From: Chryseobacterium populi
GTDB lineage: Bacteria > Bacteroidota > Bacteroidia > Flavobacteriales > Weeksellaceae
NCBI RefSeq assembly: GCF_000282115.1
Contig: NZ_AKJY01000028.1
Location: forward strand, 1-40,648
Direction: 5' to 3'
DNA: 40,648 bases
The notes beneath the pieces were generated by a model. That model saw only the letters and a program-made list of their open reading frames with translations, did not search any database and was not told the origin of the DNA. The position numbers and the translations under genes are program-made. This document shows positions 1 through 5,612 of the stretch, one piece after another (position 1 is the first letter of the stretch; the number at the start of each line of letters is the position of its first letter).

Positions 1-95
1 TTAACAAACTAAATTTAATAATTTTAATTTGTCTGAAAAACAGGGAAGTCTACCATTTCAAGAGGGTTTCTATGATTATTTTAAGTACTAAATAA

Positions 96-646
96 CTGAG
101 GCAAAACAAGGAAGTTGAAAATTGGAATCCTGTAAAATGGGACAGGAAAAGCACCTGGGGAGCCGTCGTTGGAGGAGCATTCGCCGGGGCGGCTCTTGGC
201 CAGGGGATAAGTATAGTGTAACCGGAACAAAAATGATTCAAAATTCCGTAGTTGGTGCTGTTGGAAGCATATTTAACGGACTGGCCAATGGTCAAAATAT
301 TTTTAAAAGTGCATTAACAGGATTCTCAGCAGTAAATTATAATTTTGATATATCGGGTAATAAGTTCACCTCTACAGATATAACTGATGCTGGGTATAGA
401 TATTTCATTAATCCAAATTATAATGATTTTTATGATCCAAACCAAGAAAATCCAGTAGCTCCCTGGTATTTTGATAAAAAAGGTAAAGAATTGCTTAATC
501 ACTGGCTTGGAGGATCGGGAAAAAATTTAAATTTTGCGTACGATAAAGGTTGGAGTGACTATATGAGTAAAAATGGATTTATACATGACGAACTTATCAA
601 GAGAGCAGTGGCAAGAAGGGTAAGTCTTCAACCCCAGCTGGAGTAA
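96..646 (+). pseudogene. Decayed C-terminal tip of an Rhs/YD-repeat polymorphic toxin
   Basis: Two consecutive frames together look like the region after an Rhs core. Frame one (96-221) reads ENWNPVKWDRKSTWGAVVGG and then a glycine/alanine-rich stretch, the usual linker between Rhs core and toxin tip, and stops at a TAA at 219-221. The reading then continues without a stop in another frame to 646. This second part holds a hydrophobic GAVGSIFNGL segment and a polar toxin-like domain with motifs such as YRYFINPNYNDFYDP and HWLGGSGKNLNFAYDKGW. The break lies near 205-222 and looks like a one- or two-base indel. No Rhs repeats precede it, so it is a stranded tip rather than a complete gene. A TTG at 122 would give an apparent 174-residue protein, but its first 35 residues are out-of-frame and basic and are not believable. 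The toxin activity is not recognised. Confidence 0.6.
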
Positions 647-647
647 G

Positions 648-755
648 ATGAAATACAAAGTTAAAACTTCAAATGGGGTAAATGCTGTTGTACATTATGT
701 TGCAGAGTGGGATAATGGAATGATAAAAGCTGTTGATGATTTTAAATTTAAATAA
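648..755 (+). pseudogene. Stranded last residues of a polymorphic toxin (35 codons)
   Basis: A 35-codon open frame starts one base after the previous frame ends. It encodes MKYKVKTSNGVNAVVHYVAE followed by a stretch ending AVDDFKFK. A third frame just upstream (586-642) reads ESSGKKGKSSTPAGV, which looks like the linker before this piece. The three pieces therefore look like one toxin C-terminus broken by indels near 600 and 645. It could instead be a genuine small gene, but its position directly before a possible immunity gene and the shared frame decay favour a toxin remnant. Confidence 0.45.
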
Positions 756-765
756 CCAATAATAT

Positions 766-1206
766 ATGAAAGTACGCTGTATAAGCAATAAGGGAGAATT
801 CTTAAGAGAATATGAATATAAAAATATGTTCGATAGACAAGAATTTGGTAGATTTGGAGCTTCTGCTAATAGTGAGTATAATGATTTGGTAATAGGTAAT
901 GAATATATAGTAATGGGAATAATTATTTTTCAAACATACCAAGCCTATTTATTAGATGATAATGAATTTGTTTTTGCTTGTCCATGTCAATTGTTTGAGA
1001 TATTGGAAAATAAATTGGAAAATAACTGGGAATTTCGATTAATAGAAAAAGGAGAAGAGATTTATCCATATATTCAGGCGATTATAGGTTATTCTGAGCT
1101 ATGTATCAATAAAAAAGCATATGAAAATTTAATTATTGAAAAAGATGAAGATGAAATAGTACGTTATTTTGAAAAAAAAGCTCAAATAATAAGTAAGGAA
1201 AATTAA
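766..1206 (+). CDS. Putative orphan immunity protein (146 aa, unknown family)
   Basis: This intact 146-residue gene begins at ATG 766, 10 bases after the toxin-tip remnant. The product is acidic, has no signal peptide or membrane helix, and alternates short beta-like stretches (MKVRCISNKGEF, IGNEYIVMGI, NNWEFRLIEKGEE) with a helical end. The order toxin tip, then a small acidic soluble protein, then a terminator is what Rhs/contact-dependent toxin loci show for immunity genes, so that role is inferred from position. The DNA is visibly more AT-rich than the neighbouring core genes, which fits horizontal gain. No named Imm family is claimed. It could also be an unrelated accessory gene. Confidence 0.55.
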   Translation: MKVRCISNKGEFLREYEYKNMFDRQEFGRFGASANSEYNDLVIGNEYIVMGIIIFQTYQAYLLDDNEFVFACPCQLFEILENKLENNWEFRLIEKGEEIYPYIQAIIGYSELCINKKAYENLIIEKDEDEIVRYFEKKAQIISKEN

Positions 1207-1316
1207 AACTTCATTTTTTGAGAGAAAAGCTATACTTTTCTATTTTTAAAGTTGAGAAATTTAATTAGAATTAGAGATTGAAATCAATCTTCTAGTTTTA
1301 ATGAGAATAAAATAGC

Positions 1317-1350
1317 AAAAACCATTGCAATTTGTAGTGGTTTTATTTAT
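1317..1350 (+). terminator. Rho-independent terminator after the immunity-like gene
   Basis: An 11-bp stem (AAAACCATTGC with GTAGTGGTTTT, two G-T wobbles) closes a five-base AATTT loop and runs into a T-rich tail. It lies about 110 bases after the 766-1206 gene on the same strand. Confidence 0.55.
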
Positions 1351-1417
1351 AAATTAACAAAAAAACTCCGACTGTACTTATTACAGTTATCCAATTAAAC
1401 TACAAATATAAATTTAG

Positions 1418-1621
1418 AGAGTTGGGTTTATAATCTTGTTGTATATGATGGGACCCAGTGGAGATATGATCCATCCCTGGAAAGCTGTAATGGAGGGATC
1501 AAAAGGATTAGGAACTAGTAGAGCAACTAGTTGGGAATTGTTTCAATTATATTCAAACCCAGCAGCATTAGAACGAACTACATTTTATTTTAATGGGAAT
1601 ATAATACCTAGTCCATTTTAA
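1418..1621 (+). pseudogene. Orphan reading frame, probably another toxin-tip fragment
   Basis: The frame is open from 1418 to a stop at 1619-1621, with TTG (1436) or internal ATG as the only starts. The later part is protein-like, with GLGTSRATSWELFQLYSNPA and FYFNGNIIPSPF. It has no promoter box or convincing start and sits between two other Rhs remnants. The most likely reading is a fragment of a displaced toxin cassette, but no family is recognised and a non-coding origin is possible. Confidence 0.3.
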
Positions 1622-1628
1622 ACAATTA

Positions 1629-1658
1629 GGTAGACTTCCCTGTTTTGGGAAGTCTACC
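1629..1658. repeat. Perfect 12-bp palindrome at an Rhs breakpoint; one arm repeated at 43-54
   Basis: GGTAGACTTCCC (1629-1640) and GGGAAGTCTACC (1647-1658) form a perfect inverted repeat with a TGTTTT loop. The right arm occurs again in direct orientation at 43-54. The left arm with its TGTTTT matches the complement of 37-54 over 18 bases. Rhs core similarity starts immediately after the right arm, at 1661. The element therefore marks the edge of a rearrangement. No transposase is nearby. Confidence 0.7.
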
Positions 1659-1825
1659 GCTTCACTAAGAACGGTACAGGAGATCTTGAAATTGTAGACA
1701 GTAATGATTACTATCCTTCCGGGATGAACCATTTGAAAACGGGTAATGCATATTTTGCTCGGAGCAGTTATAAAAACTACAAATACCAAGTGACCTCTTT
1801 TGGGAGAAGGTCACTTTTTGATTGA
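1659..1825 (+). pseudogene. Rhs core fragment
   Basis: Translation from 1661 gives FTKNGTGDLEIVDSNDYYPS followed by GMNHLKTGNAYFARSSYKNYKY. This is the well-known Rhs core element that normally leads into the NGKELQ...YDYGARMY segment. Here similarity stops after about 43 residues near 1790, and the frame ends at 1823-1825 inside a terminator. The fragment starts right at the palindrome's right arm and lacks both the upstream YD repeats and the downstream core. It is a non-functional relic. Confidence 0.75.
1788..1820 (+). terminator. Terminator closing the Rhs remnant region
   Basis: AAGTGACCT (1788-1796) and AGGTCACTT (1808-1816) form a perfect 9-bp stem around an 11-base loop, followed by a short T run. 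It overlaps the end of the Rhs core fragment, so it may have come from the terminator of the ancestral locus. Confidence 0.65.
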
Positions 1826-1956
1826 TAATTATATGAATGGAAAGTCTTCACCTACATAAACGAATGACATATAAGTTTGCAGAAACCCCGGTCCTGCAAT
1901 ACTTCTTACCAATAGAAAATAGCTTTTATGACCCGCTGAAATTTATTTTATTAACT

Positions 1957-1974
1957 TAAATTTGAATAAATTTG
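1957..1974 (+). promoter_or_regulatory. Two tandem TAAATTTG -7 boxes
   Basis: TAAATTTG occurs at 1957-1964 and again at 1967-1974. Both match the Bacteroidota -7 consensus TAnnTTTG. They lie about 50 bases before the GTG start at 2021 and could drive the two coupled genes that follow. A clear upstream TTTG box at the right spacing is not seen. Confidence 0.45.
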
Positions 1975-2020
1975 TAACATCATATTCATCGTCAGGTACT
2001 TATTATTCATAAAAAAGATT

Positions 2021-2422
2021 GTGGAAGAAACAGTTGTAAAGCCTATTATTGCTAAAGAAATTCTTGAATCCCTTCAGACAAAAGCAGAAGAGGAGAAGCA
2101 GGTTATTGTGCATTGCTGCTTCCCGGCATCACCGTTTTTTGGAAACCTCATCAGGATATGGCATACCACCTATCTTTTTGATAACCAGTCTGAGCATCAG
2201 AGCAGGCTCATTCATGCTGAAAATATTTCACTGGTTCCCAACTGGACGCCCGTTCCCTTTATGAAAGATTTCTGGTTTACTTTGATATTTTCCGGTCTTC
2301 CGAAAGACTGTAAAAGCTTTGACCTGCGAGAGGTAATCGCCGAAGAAGGTGGTTTCTTTGTAGAATCGATCAAAAGGAATTCGATGGATGTTTACCGGGT
2401 GAAAATCTCAGAATCTTACTGA
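2021..2422 (+). CDS. Conserved unknown protein, coupled to an ANT(6)-like gene
   Basis: The gene encodes 133 residues from a GTG start. The frame is open back to 1970, but no ATG is available there. The product is soluble and mixed alpha/beta, with a helical start (AKEILESLQTKAEEEKQ), then VIVHCCFPASPFFGNLIRIW and a segment NWTPVPFMKDFWFTLIFSGL. I do not recognise the family. Its TGA overlaps the ATG of the next gene by one base, so translation is probably coupled and the two proteins may act together. Composition resembles core genes, unlike the Rhs patch upstream. Confidence 0.7.
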   Translation: MEETVVKPIIAKEILESLQTKAEEEKQVIVHCCFPASPFFGNLIRIWHTTYLFDNQSEHQSRLIHAENISLVPNWTPVPFMKDFWFTLIFSGLPKDCKSFDLREVIAEEGGFFVESIKRNSMDVYRVKISESY

Positions 2423-3294
2423 TGAAAGCAAGAGATGAAAAGCTGGCGCAAATTATTAGCTGGGCACAGGAAAACCCTGATATCCGGGCGGTTTTACTCA
2501 CCAGTTCACTGGTAAACCCTTATGCTCCCGTAGACGATTTCAGTGACCTTGATATTGAGCTGGTTTTTGAGAATATGAAAACTTATGAAGAAGATGAAAA
2601 GTGGATTGAGCTCTTTGGTGTTCCTATTTCTATGGTAGAAGAAGATGAAACTTTTTTTGAATATAAACACGCCATGAAAATGGTACTCTATGAAGACCAC
2701 GTAAAAGTAGATTTTAAGCTGTACCAAAAATCAGAATTCATCAAAGAAATGCAAGAAGAAAATCTTCCCGAAGATTGGGATGTGGGGTATAAAGTTTTAA
2801 TAGATAAAGATAGTCTGACGAAAGACTTAAAACCTCCGACCTATCGGTCTGTCATGATTCAGAAACCTTCAGAAGAGAGATTCCGGCAATTGCTCAATGA
2901 TTTCTGGTGGGATACCACCTATGTGGCAAAATGCCTTAAGCGCGAAGATATTTTCTATGCCAAATTTATGAGCGAAGATGTTATAAGGACAGATTATCTG
3001 GTTCCTCTTCTGGAATGGTTTATCGCCAGTGAAAACAGTTGGGATATCACAACCAGTAAACATGGCAGGCTTTTCAAAAAATATTTGTCACCGGATCTTT
3101 GGACAAAAATTGAAGCCACTTTTTCCGGAAGCTCTATTGAAGACAACTGGGATGCTTTATTTGCCTATGCAGACCTGGTTCATGAAATAGGCCTTGATCT
3201 TTCAGTAAAGCTCAACACAACATATCCCACAGAGCATGAAAACAAAGTAAGAAAATATCTTAACGAGATAAAATCAGGCAGATCAATTTTTTAA
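2422..3294 (+). CDS. Aminoglycoside 6-adenylyltransferase (ANT(6)/AadE-like) family protein
   Basis: The 290-residue protein matches the streptomycin 6-adenylyltransferase family (Adenyl_transf type) in length and layout. The nucleotidyltransferase signature is at residues 28-46 (SSLVNPYAPVDDFSDLDIE), with metal-binding Asp42 and Asp44 and a third likely catalytic Asp97 in VKVDFKL. The family's C-terminal helical domain follows, with the recognisable FWWDTTYVAKCLKRED at about 161-176. Family members transfer AMP from ATP to streptomycin. Chromosomal flavobacterial homologues are common and often of unproven activity, so resistance is possible but not shown. Translation is coupled to the unknown gene before it. 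There is no sign of a mobile element around it. Confidence 0.85.
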   Translation: MKARDEKLAQIISWAQENPDIRAVLLTSSLVNPYAPVDDFSDLDIELVFENMKTYEEDEKWIELFGVPISMVEEDETFFEYKHAMKMVLYEDHVKVDFKLYQKSEFIKEMQEENLPEDWDVGYKVLIDKDSLTKDLKPPTYRSVMIQKPSEERFRQLLNDFWWDTTYVAKCLKREDIFYAKFMSEDVIRTDYLVPLLEWFIASENSWDITTSKHGRLFKKYLSPDLWTKIEATFSGSSIEDNWDALFAYADLVHEIGLDLSVKLNTTYPTEHENKVRKYLNEIKSGRSIF

Positions 3295-3338
3295 GCTTAT
3301 AATTTAATAGCTTTACATCTCATTAATTATTTTAAGCT

Positions 3339-3956
3339 ATGAGCAAATATGTATTGATATTTTTCCTTTTTCCGTGGCTTGCCTTTTCGCAAAAAATGGC
3401 TTCAAAAGAAATCAGAGAGATTAAGAAATTCCAGAAAGAATTAAATGCAGAATATCTGAATCCCAAAGAAACACCCCTGCGTGGAGATAATCTAATCAAT
3501 TTTAAAAAGCATCCTTTCTTTCCCATAGATTTAAAATACCGGGTTACCGCGAAGATGGTGAAAACAGAAAATGCAACACCCTTTGAAATTCCTACCTCTT
3601 CAGGAAAAACCAAAACCTACCGGGAATACGGAAAAACAAACTTTGTGCTGAATGGGAAATCCTATACTTTAACCTTGTACCAGAGCCTGGATCTGATAAA
3701 GCAGGAAAAATATAAAAACTATCTTTTCTTACCATTCCTGGATGCCACCAACGGAAAAGAAACCTATGGCGGTGGAAAATATATGGATCTTACTATCCCG
3801 GCCGGAAATACCATTATCCTCGATTTCAATAAATCTTATCAGCCTTACTGTGCATATAATGCCTACGATTACAATTGCCCTATCGTTCCTGAAGAAAATA
3901 AATTACCGGTAGAAATCCGTGCCGGTGTAATGTATGAAGATGTGTATCATCACTGA
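3339..3956 (+). CDS. DUF1684 family exported protein
   Basis: The 205-residue product starts with a signal peptide (KYVLIFFLFPWLAFSQ, probable cleavage around residue 17). The rest fits DUF1684: RYFINFKKHP-like FFPIDLKYRV, then NGKSYTLTLYQ, LFLPFLDATNGKETYGGGKY, and the closing hallmark DFNKSYQPYCAYNAYDYNCP with IVPEENKLPVEIRAG. The family's biochemical role is not established. The protein probably acts in the periplasm or at the outer membrane. It stands 44 bases after the ANT(6)-like gene and 55 bases before the GNAT gene, in the same direction. Confidence 0.85.
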   Translation: MSKYVLIFFLFPWLAFSQKMASKEIREIKKFQKELNAEYLNPKETPLRGDNLINFKKHPFFPIDLKYRVTAKMVKTENATPFEIPTSSGKTKTYREYGKTNFVLNGKSYTLTLYQSLDLIKQEKYKNYLFLPFLDATNGKETYGGGKYMDLTIPAGNTIILDFNKSYQPYCAYNAYDYNCPIVPEENKLPVEIRAGVMYEDVYHH

Positions 3957-4011
3957 TGATTAAAGGATTAAAAAGATTTAAAAATTCAAGAAATAAGAGA
4001 TTTCACAAAAT

Positions 4012-4485
4012 ATGATCAGTTTACAATTTTTCAAGCGGGAAGATTTTTCCGGAGTCAGCTATACACTGGATGAAAACCAGGCACAGTATACCTCTACAGC
4101 AGAGCAGGCATTACAGAGAATAAGAGACCGTAGTGACGGCAAAGCGTTTCCGCTCACGATCTTTGATGAGGAAAAACCTGCCGGATTTTTTGTGCTGGAT
4201 TTTGGTGATGATAAATTGGACCTTACTGATAATGGAAACTCCGTCCTGTTGAGATCCTTATCGGTAAATCCGCGATTTCAGGGAAAAGGGATCGGTAAGG
4301 CGGCCATGCTCAAAATAGATGATTTCATCAGGGAACATTTCAAAAATTGTGACGAAATCGTTTTGGCAGTCAATCAGAATAACAGTTCAGCCTACCATCT
4401 TTATATCAAAACAGGATATCAGTGCGATGGTAAAACAAGAATGGGCAGAAACGGCCCGCAGTATCTGATGTATAAAAAACTTTAA
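4012..4485 (+). CDS. GNAT family N-acetyltransferase
   Basis: The 157-residue single-domain protein shows the GNAT acetyl-CoA motif A in RSLSVNPRFQGKGIGKAAM (about residues 81-99), preceded by the beta strand FFVLDFGDDKLDL. Motif B follows in VLAVNQNNSSAYHLYIKTGY. The substrate cannot be told from sequence. It is cytosolic, of normal length, and has an ordinary ATG start. Confidence 0.88.
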   Translation: MISLQFFKREDFSGVSYTLDENQAQYTSTAEQALQRIRDRSDGKAFPLTIFDEEKPAGFFVLDFGDDKLDLTDNGNSVLLRSLSVNPRFQGKGIGKAAMLKIDDFIREHFKNCDEIVLAVNQNNSSAYHLYIKTGYQCDGKTRMGRNGPQYLMYKKL

Positions 4486-4510
4486 GAAAATTTTAAACAG
4501 AATTCTCTGC

Positions 4511-4537
4511 TTGGCGTGATTCTTTCCACTAACTTTG
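4511..4537 (+). promoter_or_regulatory. Promoter of the SDR gene
   Basis: TAACTTTG (4530-4537) matches TAnnTTTG. A TTG at 4511-4513 lies 16 bases upstream, close to the usual -33 spacing. The box is 22 bases before the ATG at 4560, giving a short leader. Confidence 0.5.
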
Positions 4538-4559
4538 AGTAAGCTCAAATCATAAACGT

Positions 4560-5369
4560 ATGGAAATATCGCTTCATAATCAGGTGGCTGTCATTACAGG
4601 AGCCTCCAGCGGAATAGGAACCGGAATCGCAAAATCCATAGCTTCGGCAGGGGCAGCAGTCGTTGTCAATCATTCTTCAGAAAGATCAACAGATGAAGCG
4701 AAAGCTGTTTTAAAAGAGATTACGGACGCGGGGGGAAAAGGGATCACCTATCAGTGTGATGTCTCTAAAGAAGACCAGGTAGTAAAAATGTTTCAGGATG
4801 TCATTTCAGAATTCGGAACTGTAGATATCCTGATCAACAATGCCGGAATTCAGAAAGATTCAAAGTTCACGGAAATGACCATTGACCAATGGAATGCTGT
4901 GATCGGAGTGAATTTAACCGGTCAGTTCCTATGTGCAAGAGAAGCCATCAAAGAATTTCTCCGCCGCGGAATAGATCCCTCACGTTCCGTCGCCTGCGGA
5001 AAAATCATTCACATCAGTTCCGTTCATGAGATTATTCCATGGGCCGGCCATGCCAATTATGCATCGAGTAAAGGAGCCATAAGAATGCTGATGCAGACCC
5101 TCGCCCAGGAATATGGGGCAGATAAGATCCGTGTCAATTCCATTTGTCCCGGAGCTATTCAGACTCCAATCAATAAAAGTGCGTGGGAAACCCCGGAAGC
5201 CCTGAATTCACTCCTTAGCCTTATCCCTTACAATAGAATCGGACAACCACAGGATATCGGGAATCTGGCTGCATTTCTCGCCAGTGATTTAGCCGATTAT
5301 ATTACCGGAACGAGCATATTCGTAGACGGCGGAATGACCACCTTTGAAAGCTTCTCAACGGGAGGATGA
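4560..5369 (+). CDS. Short-chain dehydrogenase, glucose 1-dehydrogenase-like
   Basis: The 269-residue classical SDR has the NAD(P)-binding TGASSGIG at 13-20, NNAG at 93-96 and the catalytic Ser154, Tyr167 and Lys171. The C-terminal part has the usual NSICPGAIQTPIN and FVDGG. An extra loop, RRGIDPSRSVACG (about 135-147), precedes the catalytic strand HISSVHEIIPWAGHANYASS. This loop and the EIIPWAGH segment resemble proteins annotated as glucose 1-dehydrogenase, which oxidise beta-D-glucose to gluconolactone. The next gene is a glucosidase-type enzyme, so glucose released there could be oxidised here; this link is inference from position. Confidence 0.8.
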   Translation: MEISLHNQVAVITGASSGIGTGIAKSIASAGAAVVVNHSSERSTDEAKAVLKEITDAGGKGITYQCDVSKEDQVVKMFQDVISEFGTVDILINNAGIQKDSKFTEMTIDQWNAVIGVNLTGQFLCAREAIKEFLRRGIDPSRSVACGKIIHISSVHEIIPWAGHANYASSKGAIRMLMQTLAQEYGADKIRVNSICPGAIQTPINKSAWETPEALNSLLSLIPYNRIGQPQDIGNLAAFLASDLADYITGTSIFVDGGMTTFESFSTGG

Positions 5370-5380
5370 TATTAGTGTAG

Positions 5381-5420
5381 AGTGATGAGTTATAAGTTAT
5401 AAGTTATAAGTTATAAGTTA
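5381..5420. repeat. Tandem TTATAAG heptads
   Basis: Four exact copies of TTATAAG occupy 5390-5417, followed by a partial copy. The flank AGTGATGAGTTAT (5381-5393) is the exact reverse complement of 5578-5590. Repeats of this style are dispersed in flavobacterial intergenic DNA. The array lies between the SDR stop and the glucosidase start. Confidence 0.85.
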
Positions 5421-5571
5421 AGAGTAATATCAGACTTTAGCTCAACTTTGATTGCTGATTATTGAAAACAGTTTAAATTTAATATCTTAACTTTTAAACT
5501 CAAAACCCAATGGGTAAAATATGCTTTCAAACCAATATTGAATCATAACACCTCTCTCAATTATAAACCTT

Positions 5572-5606
5572 CAACTCATAACTCATCACTTATAATTCAT
5601 AACTCA
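5572..5606. repeat. Inverted counterpart of the heptad repeat
   Basis: This stretch contains ATAACTCATCACT (5578-5590), the exact reverse complement of 5381-5393, followed by CTTATAATTCATAACTC. It lies immediately before the true start of the glucosidase gene. If read as protein it gives the repeat-derived THNSSLIIHNS, which argues against starting the gene at 5538. Confidence 0.8.
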
Positions 5607-5612
5607 AAAAGC

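Noticed and set aside
122..235. TTG start at 122 for an intact 174-residue toxin-tip gene
   Set aside because: The first 35 residues are the out-of-frame reading of an Rhs linker that is clearly coded in another frame.
2422..3294. Acquired resistance gene on a mobile element
   Set aside because: The ANT(6)-like gene has core-like composition, is coupled to a host-like gene and has no integrase, IS or attachment site nearby.
5387..5420. Short CRISPR-like tandem repeat
   Set aside because: The 7-base units are contiguous with no spacers and no cas genes are near; it is a simple tandem repeat.
5538..5612. 25-codon N-terminal extension of the GH63 glucosidase
   Set aside because: It is encoded by the dispersed repeat (THNSSLIIHNS) and precedes a good family-like start at 5613.
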